64,000 bases of DNA from Georgenia satyanarayanai (GCF_900116375.1 NZ_UETB01000001.1:441802-505801); one strand, 5' to 3'; shown: positions 1 to 9,056, counted from the stretch's first letter. The notes: generated by a model from the letters alone, not told the origin. Translations and numbers: made by a program.

Positions 1-1066
1 CGGGGCGGGAGCCGGCTGTCGGCGGTAACAAGTCAGCTGTCGGCGGGAGGGGGGTGGGGGTGGGGGTGGTGGTCTCGCGGACCATGAGGCGGTGGGGCAC
101 GGTCACGGTCTGCGGGGGCACGCCGGCGGCGGCACCTCCGCGCAGGAGCAGGTCGATCGCCGCGGTGGCGAGGGCCTGCTTGTCGGGGGCGATGGTGGTG
201 AGCGACGGCGTCGTGTACGTCGCCTCCTCGACGTCGTCCACGCCGACGACGGCCACGTCCTGCGGCACCCGCAGGCCGCGCAGCGCGAGCGTGCGCAGGG
301 CTCCCAGGGCGAGGGCGTCGTTGAAGCAGAAGACGGCGTCGGGCGGTTCGGGCAGCTCGAGGAGCCGGTCCATGGCGGCGGCGCCGTCGGGGCGGTGGAA
401 CTGCTCGACGGTGGCGACGAGCCGCTCGTCGGCGGGCACGCCCGCGGCGGTGAGCGCGTCGCGGTAGCCCTCCAGGCGCAGCAGCGCCGTCTCGTTCGGG
501 CCGCTGACCTGCGCGCCGATCGCCGCCACGCGCCGCCGGCCCAGGCCGAGCAGGTGCGTCGTCGCGTCCGCGGCCGCGGCGCAGTTGTCGATGGTCACGT
601 GGTCGAAGACGGCGTCACCGACGTGCTCACCGAGCAGGACGAGCGGTGAGCGGTCCACCCGCTCGCGCAGCGCCGGTCCGTCCAGGGCGAGAGGGGACAG
701 GACGAGCCCGTCGAGCACCGGCAGGTCGCGTCCCTCGAGGAGGGCGCGCTCGGCCTCCTCGGTGCCCTCGGTCTGGGACAGCAGCACCATGCGCCCGCGT
801 GCCTTGGCGGCGCGCACGAGCTCGGCGGCGAGCTCGGCGAAGTAGGGCTGGGTGAGCTCGGGCAGCGCGACGGCGATGAGCCCGCTGGACCCGCGGCGCA
901 GGTGCCGCGCGGCGAGGTTGGGCCGGTAGTCCAGCGCGGTGAGCGCCTCCTCGACACGCTCGCGCGTGGTGGCGGTGACCGACCCGGTGCCGTTGACGAC
1001 GTTGGAGACCGTCTTGATCGACACCCCCGCGCGGGAGGCCACCTCGCGCAGACCGATGCGAGCCAT
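1..1066 (-). CDS. LacI-family transcriptional repressor (3' end outside window)
   Basis: Reads leftward from an ATG at 1066. Residues 4-30 are the helix-turn-helix (core VASRAGVSIKTVSNVVNG), followed by the hinge segment PNLAARHLRR; the rest matches a periplasmic-binding-protein-like sensor (VVGVDDVEEATYTTPSLTTI near the C-terminus is typical of the family). It is divergent from the binding-protein/permease/GH43 operon at 1244, so it very likely represses that operon and responds to a pentose-derived oligosaccharide (inference). The frame stays open to base 1, about 355 codons, longer than the usual ~340. The last ~17 codons are low-complexity Pro/Thr residues encoded by the intergenic repeat at 11-44, so the true stop probably lies just beyond the edge, or the repeat has extended the reading frame. 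Confidence 0.9.
   Translation of the reverse strand, partial: MARIGLREVASRAGVSIKTVSNVVNGTGSVTATTRERVEEALTALDYRPNLAARHLRRGSSGLIAVALPELTQPYFAELAAELVRAAKARGRMVLLSQTEGTEEAERALLEGRDLPVLDGLVLSPLALDGPALRERVDRSPLVLLGEHVGDAVFDHVTIDNCAAAADATTHLLGLGRRRVAAIGAQVSGPNETALLRLEGYRDALTAAGVPADERLVATVEQFHRPDGAAAMDRLLELPEPPDAVFCFNDALALGALRTLALRGLRVPQDVAVVGVDDVEEATYTTPSLTTIAPDKQALATAAIDLLLRGGAAAGVPPQTVTVPHRLMVRETTTPTPTPLPPTADLLPPTAGSRP
11..44. repeat. GCCGASAGC-family repeat at the 3' end of the LacI gene
   Basis: Read on the minus strand: a 21-bp unit GCCGACAGC-TGACTTGTTACC (44-24) followed by GCCGACAGCC. It falls inside the still-open LacI reading frame and encodes the residues PPTADLLPPTAG. Confidence 0.7.
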
Positions 1067-1154
1067 CGCCCCTCCTTCCGCTGCCCGCCGGCCACCGCCC
1101 CGCGACGCCGCGCGATCTGGACCGGACCACCCGACCATAACGAATCGGCTCACC

Positions 1155-1171
1155 GGTATACAACGTTTACC
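1155..1171. promoter_or_regulatory. Candidate LacI-family operator
   Basis: GGTATACAACGTTTACC lies between the divergent repressor (start 1066) and the binding-protein gene (start 1244). AACGTTTAC matches one full half plus centre of the common LacI-family palindrome TGTAAACGTTTACA; the left half is imperfect. Position and motif fit autoregulation plus operon control. No second copy was seen in the spacer. Confidence 0.45.
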
Positions 1172-1243
1172 GCCTGTGTTAGAAAGGCCGTCCAGGCACC
1201 TCCAGGGCCGGGGGTGCACCTCATCGACGAGGGGGCTTTCACG

Positions 1244-2593
1244 ATGACAACCACACGGACAGCACGGGCCGGTGCCCGCAGGAGGAGTGCCCTCGCGGCC
1301 GCGACGGCCACCACCGTCGTCGTCCTCGCGGCGTGCGGCGGCGGACAGACACCCGAGGAGGCCGCCGGCGGCGGCGACACGAGCGAGGCACCGGAGTTCA
1401 CCGGGGAGTACACCGGGCCGGAGGTCGAGCTGGCCTACTGGAACGGCTTCACCGGCGGCGACGGTCCGTTCATGCAGGACCTCGTGGACCAGTTCAACGA
1501 GGAGCACGACAACATCACCGTCGTCCCCAACACCATCGAGTGGGGCGACTTCTACCAGCGGCTGCCCGCCGCCGTCACCCAGGGCGAGGGACCCGAGGTG
1601 GGGGTCATGCACCTGGACCAGCTCGCCACCATGGCGGCACGCAACGTCATCGTCCCCCTCGACAACCTCGCCGAGTCCCTCGAGCTCACCGCCGACGACT
1701 TCACCGAGGAGATCTGGGACGCCGGCATCTACGAGGACGCCCGCTACGGCATCCCGCTCGACGTCCACTCCCTGGCGATGTACTACAACACCGAGCACTT
1801 CGAGGAGGCGGGCATCACCGAGCCGCCCACCGACGAGGCCTCGTTCATGGAGGCGCTCGACGCCCTCCAGGCGGCCGGCTACGAGCAGCCCTTCTGGATG
1901 CCGCAGGTGTGGCCCAGCCACCTCATGTGGCTCTCCCTCACCTGGCAGAACGGCGGGGAGATCTACGCCGAGGACGGCTCCGCCGCGATGTACGACTCCC
2001 CGGAGGGCGTCGAGGCGCTGGAGTGGCAGCGCTCCATCATCGAGGAGGGCTACAGCCCCAACGACGTCGCCCCGGACTCCCAGTACATCGCCTTCAAGAA
2101 CGGGGAGACCTCCATCACCTGGGACGGCATCTGGCAGATCAACGACCTCGAGGCCTCGGGGGCGCCCTACGGCATCGCCCCGGTGCCGACGATCGGTGAG
2201 GAGGACGCCGTGTGGGCCAACTCCCACCACTTCTTCATGACCCGCCAGGCCACCGAGGACGAGAACACCGCCGCGGCCGCGCAGGTCTTCATCGCGTGGA
2301 TGTCCGAGCAGTCCGGCGAGTGGGCCGGCTCCGGCATGATCCCGGCGCGCCTGTCCGTCCGTGACAGCGGCGTGCTCGACGGCATGCCTCAGCAGGCCAT
2401 CGCCGAGGTCATCGACACCATGCGCTTCCTGCCGCCCGTGCCCGGCGTCGGTGGCGTGCAGACCGAGGCGCTGGAGCCGGCGATCTCCAACGCCGTGCTC
2501 GGCAACACCCCGCCGTCCGAGGCGCTGGGTACCGCGGCCGAGCAGGCGACCAACCTCATGGAGCAGAACCTCGAGAGCTTCGGAGCGGAGTAA
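1244..2593 (+). CDS. Sugar ABC transporter substrate-binding lipoprotein
   Basis: 449-residue extracytoplasmic sugar-binding protein of the family-1 (MalE/UgpB-like) type. The N-terminus is a lipoprotein signal with an Arg-rich start, a hydrophobic stretch and lipobox VLAAC (Cys31). The mature part opens VELAYWNGFTGGDGPFM and contains the family pattern WGDFYQRLPAAVTQGEGPEV, where oligosaccharide binders gather solute-contacting residues. The ATG at 1244 is chosen because it gives the signal peptide and has GAGGGGG about 10 bases upstream; the frame continues upstream but only into the repressor region. The stop overlaps the next start by one base (TAATG), so the permease is translationally coupled. 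The operon context points to arabino- or xylo-oligosaccharides, but the ligand cannot be read from sequence. Confidence 0.93.
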   Translation: MTTTRTARAGARRRSALAAATATTVVVLAACGGGQTPEEAAGGGDTSEAPEFTGEYTGPEVELAYWNGFTGGDGPFMQDLVDQFNEEHDNITVVPNTIEWGDFYQRLPAAVTQGEGPEVGVMHLDQLATMAARNVIVPLDNLAESLELTADDFTEEIWDAGIYEDARYGIPLDVHSLAMYYNTEHFEEAGITEPPTDEASFMEALDALQAAGYEQPFWMPQVWPSHLMWLSLTWQNGGEIYAEDGSAAMYDSPEGVEALEWQRSIIEEGYSPNDVAPDSQYIAFKNGETSITWDGIWQINDLEASGAPYGIAPVPTIGEEDAVWANSHHFFMTRQATEDENTAAAAQVFIAWMSEQSGEWAGSGMIPARLSVRDSGVLDGMPQQAIAEVIDTMRFLPPVPGVGGVQTEALEPAISNAVLGNTPPSEALGTAAEQATNLMEQNLESFGAE

Positions 2594-3540
2594 TGACCAC
2601 CGCTGTGGCACCTCCGCGTAGCGAGGAGGGGCTGCGGGAGGGGCCACGGCGTGGCATCCCGGTTCACGGGAGGGCGACGCCGTGGCTCTTCCTGGCCCCC
2701 TACCTCGTGCTGTTCCTCGTGTTCGTCGTCGCGCCGGTCGTCCTCGGCGCGTGGATCAGCCTGCACCGGTGGGACTACACCCTGCCGAACAAGCCCTTCG
2801 TCGGCCTGGACAACTACGCCGCGCTGTTCGACTCCGGCTCCATCACCTCGGCGCAGTTCTGGGACGCCATGGAGGCGACGGGCATCTTCACGCTCTTCAG
2901 CGTCCCGCTGCTGCTCACCGTGCCCCTCGGCGTCGCGCTCATCATGAACATGCGTTTCAGGGGCCGGAACTTCTTCCGCGCCGTGTACTTCGCGCCGTAC
3001 GTGCTCGGCGTGGCGGTCGTCGCGGTCCTGTGGCGCTACCTCCTCGACAACAACATCGGGCTCGTCAACTACTACCTCGGCATGCTCGGCCTGCCGGACG
3101 ACACCGCGTGGCTCACCTCGAGCCCGGCGGTGTGGGTGAGTCTGGTCGGCGTCACCGTGTGGTGGACCCTCGGCTTCAACGCCGTCATCTACCTCGCGGC
3201 GCTCCAGGACATTCCCGGTGAGCTCTACGAGGCGGCCCGGGTGGACGGCGCGAACCGCTGGCAGCAGTTCCGCAACGTCACGCTGCCGGGCCTGCGCCCG
3301 GTGCTCGCCTTCATCACGACGATCACCATCATCGCCTCGGCCAACATGTTCGGGCAGTCCTACCTCATGACCCAGGGTGGCCCCGGCCGCGAGACCCGCA
3401 CGGCGATCTACCAGATCGCCGAGACGGGCCTGCGCAACTACCAGATGGGCACCGCGGCGGCGATGAGCTACATCCTCACCGCGGCGCTCATGGTGCTGAG
3501 CATCATCGTCTTCTGGCTCTTCCGTGAGCGGAGGTCATGA
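2593..3540 (+). CDS. Sugar ABC transporter permease (MalF/UgpA type)
   Basis: 315-residue integral membrane subunit, six predicted membrane segments, the first being WLFLAPYLVLFLVFVVAPVVL. The EAA loop that contacts the ATPase is visible as YEAARVDGANRWQQF near residue 212. It forms a heterodimer with the following permease. No ATPase gene is present in the cassette, which is normal for this class: a shared MsiK-type ATPase encoded elsewhere usually energises these importers in actinobacteria (family knowledge). Start ATG overlaps the binding-protein stop codon. Confidence 0.95.
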   Translation: MTTAVAPPRSEEGLREGPRRGIPVHGRATPWLFLAPYLVLFLVFVVAPVVLGAWISLHRWDYTLPNKPFVGLDNYAALFDSGSITSAQFWDAMEATGIFTLFSVPLLLTVPLGVALIMNMRFRGRNFFRAVYFAPYVLGVAVVAVLWRYLLDNNIGLVNYYLGMLGLPDDTAWLTSSPAVWVSLVGVTVWWTLGFNAVIYLAALQDIPGELYEAARVDGANRWQQFRNVTLPGLRPVLAFITTITIIASANMFGQSYLMTQGGPGRETRTAIYQIAETGLRNYQMGTAAAMSYILTAALMVLSIIVFWLFRERRS

Positions 3541-3541
3541 C

Positions 3542-4408
3542 ATGACGACGACGGCACACCGGGAGCCCGCCACGACCCGACGGAGGCCCGGCGGTCGCGT
3601 CGTCGTGCGCTACGTCGTGCTCGGCGCGCTCGCCCTGCTGTTCATCAGCCCGCTCATCTACATGCTCGTCACCTCCTTCAAGGAGCGCGGCGAGGCGGCC
3701 GGCTTCCCGCCGACCTGGGTCCCTGACCCGCCGACCACCGACGCCTACTCCTCGATCCTCGGGACGAGCGGCACGCCCGTGCTGCGCTGGTTCCTCAACA
3801 GCCTCGTGGCGGCGTCGGCGAACGCCGCCCTCGTGGTCACGACGTCGACGCTCGCCGGTTTCGCGCTCGCGCGGATGCGCTTCCGGGGCCGCAGCCTCGT
3901 GTTCGGGGCGGTCATCGCCACGCTCTTCGTGCCGCCGGTCATCCTCGTCATCCCGAACTACCTCATCGTCGGGGAGCTCGCCTGGCTCAACACCCTCGCC
4001 GCGATCATCGTGCCCACCGCGGCCTCGGCGTTCGGGGTGTTCTTCATGCGCCAGTTCTTCATCAGCCTCCCCGGGGAGCTGGAGGAGGCCGCCCGCCTGG
4101 ACGGGGCCAACCAGTGGCAGGCCTTCCTCAAGGTCGCCCTGCCGCTGTCCCGACCGGCGCTGGCGACCCTCGCGCTGCTGTCCTTCCTCACCAACTGGAA
4201 CGACTTCCTCTGGCCGGTCTACGTCCTGTTCAGCCCCGAGGTCCAGACCCTGCCGGCGGGCCTGTCCACGCTGCAGACCGCCAACGCCGTGCGCTACGAC
4301 CTCCTCATGGCCGGCGCGGTCATCGCCTCCGTCCCGGTCCTCGCGCTGTACGTCTTCCTGCAGCGCTACATCATCGAGGGCGTCTCCCGCTCGGGGCTCA
4401 AGGGATGA
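3542..4408 (+). CDS. Sugar ABC transporter permease (MalG/UgpE type)
   Basis: 288-residue second membrane subunit with the EAA motif LEEAARLDGANQWQAF and about six membrane segments. ATG 3542 is preferred over the in-frame GTG at 3524 because GGAGG at 3530-3534 is correctly spaced ahead of it, and starting there leaves only a one-base gap after the first permease. The 3' end overlaps the next gene by four bases (ATGA), so the two permeases and the glycosidase lipoprotein are translated as a unit. Confidence 0.94.
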   Translation: MTTTAHREPATTRRRPGGRVVVRYVVLGALALLFISPLIYMLVTSFKERGEAAGFPPTWVPDPPTTDAYSSILGTSGTPVLRWFLNSLVAASANAALVVTTSTLAGFALARMRFRGRSLVFGAVIATLFVPPVILVIPNYLIVGELAWLNTLAAIIVPTAASAFGVFFMRQFFISLPGELEEAARLDGANQWQAFLKVALPLSRPALATLALLSFLTNWNDFLWPVYVLFSPEVQTLPAGLSTLQTANAVRYDLLMAGAVIASVPVLALYVFLQRYIIEGVSRSGLKG

Positions 4409-5394
4409 GGCGACCGGGCACGACGACGACGGCGCTGGCCTGCGTCGTCGTGCTCGCCGCCTGCGGGGGCGGGACGGACGACGACGCCGCCGCGCCCGCG
4501 CCGTCGTCGTCCTCGCCCGCCGAGGACGTCAACCCGGTGATCGACGACGACTTCCCCGACCCGGACGTCCTGGAGGTCGACGGCACCTACTACGCCTACG
4601 GGACCAACGGGAACCTGCGCAACGTGCGGGTGGCGCGCTCCACGGACCTGGAGGAGTGGGAGCTGCTCGAGGACGCGCTGCCGGACCTGCCCAGGTGGGT
4701 GATCCCCGGCAAGACGTGGGCACCAGAGGTGACGGAGCTGGACGACGGAAGCTACGCGCTGTACTTCACCGCGACGAACTACGACCCCTACGCGCAGTGC
4801 GTGGGCGTGGCGACCGCCGACGCGCCCGAGGGGCCGTTCACCGTGGTGGGAGAGGAGATGCTCGTGTGCCCGCAGGAGCAGGGCGGCGCGATCGACGCCT
4901 CGACCTTCACCGACACCGACGGCACCCGCTACCTGCTGTGGAAGAACGACGGCAACGCGGTCGGGGTGGACACCTGGCTCCACCTCGCCCCGCTCGCACC
5001 GGACGGGCTGTCGCTCACCGGTGAGCCGGAGCGGCTGCTCAAGCAGGACCAGGACTGGGAGGGGCACCTCGTCGAGGCGCCCACGCTGGTGGAGCGGGAC
5101 GGCACCTACGTCCTGCTCTACTCGGCCAACGACTACGGCGGCGAGCAGTACGCCGTCGGGTACGCGACGGCCGACGCCGTCGCGGGCCCCTACACCAAGG
5201 CCGACGAGCCGCTGCTCACCACCGACGCCACCGACGGCCGCTTCATCGGCCCCGGCGGGCAGGACGTGGTGACGGCGCCCGACGGCACCGACCGGCTCGT
5301 CTTCCACTCGTGGTACGGCGACACCTCCTACCGCGGCGTCAACGTCCTGCCGCTGGAGTGGGACGACGGACGTCCCGTCGTCGTCGTGCCCTGA
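4405..5394 (+). CDS. GH43 family glycosidase, lipoprotein
   Basis: 329-residue five-bladed beta-propeller glycosidase of family GH43 (arabinanase, arabinofuranosidase or beta-xylosidase; the exact specificity cannot be read). A short lipoprotein signal ends in VVLAAC (Cys20). Family landmarks: general-base Asp in DFPDPDVL (about residue 52), WAPEVTELDDGSYALYFTA in blade 2, AIDASTFTDTDGTRYLLW, and the proton-donor Glu in VEAPTLVERDG. ATG 4405 overlaps the permease stop by four bases. Surface anchoring next to the binding protein fits trimming of oligosaccharides before import. Confidence 0.9.
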   Translation: MRRPGTTTTALACVVVLAACGGGTDDDAAAPAPSSSSPAEDVNPVIDDDFPDPDVLEVDGTYYAYGTNGNLRNVRVARSTDLEEWELLEDALPDLPRWVIPGKTWAPEVTELDDGSYALYFTATNYDPYAQCVGVATADAPEGPFTVVGEEMLVCPQEQGGAIDASTFTDTDGTRYLLWKNDGNAVGVDTWLHLAPLAPDGLSLTGEPERLLKQDQDWEGHLVEAPTLVERDGTYVLLYSANDYGGEQYAVGYATADAVAGPYTKADEPLLTTDATDGRFIGPGGQDVVTAPDGTDRLVFHSWYGDTSYRGVNVLPLEWDDGRPVVVVP

Positions 5395-5417
5395 CACACC
5401 CCTCGGAGAGACCAACG

Positions 5418-7679
5418 ATGAGACACCGACGGATCACGGCTGCCCTGGGCGCTGCGGCGCTCGCGCTCGGCATGGTCGGGGCGGCCCTCGCGCCGGCCCA
5501 GGCCGGCGGCGGGCACGACGACGGCCCCGCCACGTCCTACACGAACCCGGTGACGGCGGACTTCGCCGACACCTACGCCGACCCCGCGATCATCCGCGGC
5601 AAGGACGGCTGGTGGTACCTCTACGCGACGTCCGACCCGCTCGTCGAGGGCGGGGAGTTCGGGCTCATGCACGTGGCGCGCTCGCGCGACATGGTCGACT
5701 GGGAGTACCGCGGCACGATCCTCGACGAGGGGTCCGCGCCGTCCTGGGCCACCGACACGTCCTTCTTCTGGGCGCCGGACATCCGCTACGTCGACGGCCA
5801 GTACGTCCTGTACTTCACGGTGACCGACACCGAGCTCAACGCCGGCGACGACTCGGCGATCGGGGCGGCGACGGCGCCGACGCCGGAGGGACCGTGGACG
5901 CCGGTGGCCGAGCCGGTGGTCCCGCCGCGGCCCGACGGCGGCGGCTTCTTCTGGACCTTCGACCCCTCGATGCTCGCCGACGACGACGGCAGCCGGTACC
6001 TGTACTACGGCAGCTACTACGGCGGCCTGTGGGTCACCGAGCTCGACCCGAGCGGCCTGCGGGCCGTGGGCGAGGCGACGCAGGTGGCGATCAACGACAA
6101 GTTCGAGGGCGCCTACGTGCTCAAGCGCGACGGGTACTACTACCTCATGGCGTCCTCGGCGAACTGCTGCGCGGGTCCCTCGACCGGGTACAGCGTGTTC
6201 GCCGGCCGGTCGGAGAGCCCGCGCGGGCCCTTCGTCGACCACGAGGGGGTGTCCCTGCTCGACACGCGGCCCGGCGGCACGCAGGTGCTCGTGCAGAACG
6301 GCAACCGGTGGATCGGGGCGGGGCACCACACGGTGGTGAGCGACCTGTCCGGCCAGGACTGGATCTACTACCACGCCATCGACCGGGAGGAGCCGTGGCT
6401 GAGCGAGCCGGGCGGGATCAACCGGCGGCCCACGCTGCTGGACCGGCTCGACTGGGTGGACGGCTGGCCGGTGACCCGGGCCGGGGCGGGGCCGAGCGAG
6501 GGGTCGCAGACCGGTCCGGTGGCAGGGTCCCTGCTGGGCCTGACGGTCGAGGACCCGGCCGAGGGGCGCGCGCTGCGCGGCTCCTACCGCCCCGACGTCG
6601 ACGAGCAGTCCGGGGACCACGCGCTGGTCCGCGGACGGGTGTGGACGGACGAGGCGGCGCCGGAGGAGGTGCACGTCGAGCTCGACCTGCGCACCCGCCG
6701 CACCGAGCCCTTCCTCGTGCGGGTGGGGCGCGGCTCCAACCGCATCGAGGTGGAGGTGAACCCGGGGGAGCGCGAGCTCCACGTCGAGTACGGGCACGGA
6801 CGCTTCCAGGAGGAGACGACCGTGCCGATCCCCGAGGAGTACGACCTGTCGGTGTGGACGGCGCTGCAGGTCCACGTCGTCGAGGGGCAGGTGCACGCCC
6901 GGCTGAGCGAGTCGCGGCTCGGTGACGTCATCGCCGAGGTGGGGCTGGAGCTGCGGCCGGGGATCCTGCGCTCGGCGCCGGTGGAGCTCAGGGGAACCGG
7001 TGCCCACGTGGACAACCTGTCGGTCAACGCGGCCCACGAGCCGGTGGCCGAGATGGTCGCGGAACCGGTGCGCGGTGAGGTGCTCGTGGAGGAGAGCTTC
7101 GACGACGCCGAGCTGGACGGGTGGGAGTGGGTCCGCGAGGACCCGGCCGCCCGCGTGGAGGACGGCGCGCTCGTGTGGCCGCTGACCGGTGCTGACCTCG
7201 TCGGTGCCGGCGGTTCTGGCGGCCTGCTCCTGAGGGAGGCACCCGCGGGTGACTGGATGGTGGAGACGAAGCTGACCCTGGACCTCGGGGACACCGAGGT
7301 GCGCAACTACCAGCAGGCCGGGCTCATCGTCCACGCCGACGACGACACCTTCCTGCGCCTGGGCCACGTGGCCATCTGGAACACCCGCCAGGTGGAGTTC
7401 GGCAAGGAGGTGAACCAGGACGGCTTCCTGTCCTGGGGCGGCCACACGAGCGGCCCGCCCGCCGACACGACGTGGCTGCGCATCCACCACACGACCAACG
7501 ACGCCGGCGAGCACCTGTACCGCTCGGCCTTCTCCACCGACGGCGAGTCCTGGCGCTGGGGCGCGACGTGGACCCTGCCGGCGGGCTCGGACGCCCGTGT
7601 GGGCCTCTACACCGGCGGCGGCGCCCAGCCCGAGACCGAGGCCGTCTTCGACCACGTGCGGTTCTACGACGCCGGCTGA
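5418..7679 (+). CDS. Secreted multidomain GH43 glycosidase
   Basis: 753 residues. A Sec signal peptide ends at about AQA (residue 29). Residues ~40-340 form a GH43 propeller: base Asp in TYADPAII (D55), WAPDIRYVDGQYVLYFTVTD, WTFDPSMLADDDGSRYLYYG, and Glu in KFEGAYVLKRDGYYYLMAS. A beta-sandwich stretch follows (~370-560). The last ~190 residues resemble a concanavalin-like DUF1349-type domain (SFDDAELDGWEW, NYQQAGLIVHADDDTFLRLG). There is no lipobox or LPxTG signal, so the enzyme is probably released. It is 23 bp after the lipoprotein glycosidase with its own GGAGAG site. This is the last gene of the sugar operon; a 20-bp-stem hairpin follows at 7692. Confidence 0.9.
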   Translation: MRHRRITAALGAAALALGMVGAALAPAQAGGGHDDGPATSYTNPVTADFADTYADPAIIRGKDGWWYLYATSDPLVEGGEFGLMHVARSRDMVDWEYRGTILDEGSAPSWATDTSFFWAPDIRYVDGQYVLYFTVTDTELNAGDDSAIGAATAPTPEGPWTPVAEPVVPPRPDGGGFFWTFDPSMLADDDGSRYLYYGSYYGGLWVTELDPSGLRAVGEATQVAINDKFEGAYVLKRDGYYYLMASSANCCAGPSTGYSVFAGRSESPRGPFVDHEGVSLLDTRPGGTQVLVQNGNRWIGAGHHTVVSDLSGQDWIYYHAIDREEPWLSEPGGINRRPTLLDRLDWVDGWPVTRAGAGPSEGSQTGPVAGSLLGLTVEDPAEGRALRGSYRPDVDEQSGDHALVRGRVWTDEAAPEEVHVELDLRTRRTEPFLVRVGRGSNRIEVEVNPGERELHVEYGHGRFQEETTVPIPEEYDLSVWTALQVHVVEGQVHARLSESRLGDVIAEVGLELRPGILRSAPVELRGTGAHVDNLSVNAAHEPVAEMVAEPVRGEVLVEESFDDAELDGWEWVREDPAARVEDGALVWPLTGADLVGAGGSGGLLLREAPAGDWMVETKLTLDLGDTEVRNYQQAGLIVHADDDTFLRLGHVAIWNTRQVEFGKEVNQDGFLSWGGHTSGPPADTTWLRIHHTTNDAGEHLYRSAFSTDGESWRWGATWTLPAGSDARVGLYTGGGAQPETEAVFDHVRFYDAG

Positions 7680-7691
7680 CGCCCCCTCATG

Positions 7692-7748
7692 TCGCCGAGA
7701 GCTGAGTTGTTACTCGGGCATACGCCGGAACAACTCAGCTCTCGGCGA
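7692..7748. terminator. Bidirectional hairpin between convergent genes
   Basis: A perfect 20-bp inverted repeat: left arm TCGCCGAGAGCTGAGTTGTT (7692-7711), right arm 7729-7748, 17-base loop. It sits between the end of the GH43 gene (7679) and the end of the leftward OmpA-domain gene (7770), so it can terminate both. Its arms are members of the GCCGASAGC repeat family found elsewhere in the window. There is no T-run. Confidence 0.75.
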
Positions 7749-7769
7749 GGGGAGGAGGCCGCAGCTGGG

Positions 7770-8960
7770 CTACTCGAACTTGATGGTGATGACGACGCGG
7801 CGGTTCTGGGCGCGGCCCTCGTCGGTGTCGTTGTCGGCGCGCGGGTGGGCGAAGCCGTGGCCGGTCGTGCTGACGAGGCCGGCGTCAAGGCCGCCGTGGT
7901 CGACGAGCCAGGTGGCCACCGCCTGCGCGCGGCGCTCGGACAGGTCGAGGTTGTGCTCCTCGGTGCCGACGTCGTCGGTGTGCCCCTCGACGACGACGGC
8001 GGCCGGGGTGCCGCGGTCCGCGATGTCAGCGACGACCGCCTCGAGGGCGGAAGTGGCCTCGGGCAGGATCTCGTCCTCGTTGTTCCCGAAGAGGACGTCC
8101 CCCTCGCTGCTGTAGGACACGGACTCGTCCTTGTCCGTCACCTCGACGTCGTCGGTCCCCTCCAGGCGATAGCCCTCGAGCGACGCACCGGAGACGCTCT
8201 CGCCGGACACGGAGGAACCCGGGACCGACACCCCGGGGATCGACGCGCCCGGCACCTGGCCGTCGTCGAGGTACTCCACGGGCCGGTAGGCCACCGACTG
8301 GTAGGAGGCGGGCTGGTAGCCCGCCGCCCGGTAGATGGCCGGCCGGTAGACGGCCGACACATACGAGCCGGGCTCGTCGTCCTCGACCTGGCAGACCTGC
8401 TCGGCGGAGACACCGTCGACGACGACGTCGGGCTGGGTGACGCCGTCGACGACGATCTCCTCCAGCACGGTGCCGTCCGGCAGCATCACCGCGGGCAGCA
8501 CCCGCGAGGGCAGGGAGTAGCCGGGGATGAGGGCGCCGCTGATCTCCACGGCCCCGAGGCAACCACCGGGGGCGTCGTACTCGACGATGCAGCCGCGGTC
8601 GATCACCCGCTCGGGGATCGTCACCGCCTCGATGACCTGCGCCGGCACGGTCTCGCCACCGAGCTCGAAGGCCTCGACCACGACCTCGGGGACCTCCTGC
8701 GCCTCGATCACCTCGTCCTCGAGCATGGTGACGGTCTTGCCCTCGCCGGGTTCGCACTGGGAGAAGCGCTGACCGACGGGCGCGGTGGCCGTCGCGCCCT
8801 TGGACTCCTCCGTAGGGCTCCGCTTCTCCTCGACGGTGCTCCCGGTGGCCGACGGCGTAGGTTCGGCAGGGGAGGCGGCCGGTTCGGCCTCGCCCGAGCA
8901 GCCGGCGAGGAGGAGCGCCCCCGTCGCGAGAACCGACACCGAGACGCGCGATGACCGCAT
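7770..8960 (-). CDS. OmpA-domain lipoprotein with short internal repeats
   Basis: 396 residues. A lipoprotein signal ends LLLAGC (Cys21). The C-terminal ~115 residues form an OmpA/MotB-type peptidoglycan-binding domain (VVEGHTDDVGTEEHNLDLS, then ERRAQAVATWL and AQNRR). Between residues ~70 and 275 lies an unusual valine-rich stretch with short repeats: a tyrosine ladder (SAVYRPAIYRAAGYQPASYQ, continuing SVAYRPVEY) and then five-residue-like units (VPGASIPGVSVPGSSVSG). These could form a beta-solenoid (inference). In a single-membrane actinobacterium the protein would sit on the outer face of the membrane and bind the wall. It is transcribed alone, leftward. Confidence 0.85.
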   Translation of the reverse strand: MRSSRVSVSVLATGALLLAGCSGEAEPAASPAEPTPSATGSTVEEKRSPTEESKGATATAPVGQRFSQCEPGEGKTVTMLEDEVIEAQEVPEVVVEAFELGGETVPAQVIEAVTIPERVIDRGCIVEYDAPGGCLGAVEISGALIPGYSLPSRVLPAVMLPDGTVLEEIVVDGVTQPDVVVDGVSAEQVCQVEDDEPGSYVSAVYRPAIYRAAGYQPASYQSVAYRPVEYLDDGQVPGASIPGVSVPGSSVSGESVSGASLEGYRLEGTDDVEVTDKDESVSYSSEGDVLFGNNEDEILPEATSALEAVVADIADRGTPAAVVVEGHTDDVGTEEHNLDLSERRAQAVATWLVDHGGLDAGLVSTTGHGFAHPRADNDTDEGRAQNRRVVITIKFE

Positions 8961-9056
8961 GAGTACCCCTGCCCTTCGACGGGGTGAGCCCCACGCCTGT
9001 CGCCGACAAAACCGACACCGAGGCTAGCGGAGCCCCAAGGCTCGTCAGGACCGCCC

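Noticed and set aside
902-1243. N-terminal extension of the sugar-binding protein back to 902
   Set aside because: The frame is open because of GC bias, but it overlaps the LacI gene and its promoter, and the signal peptide begins only at 1244.
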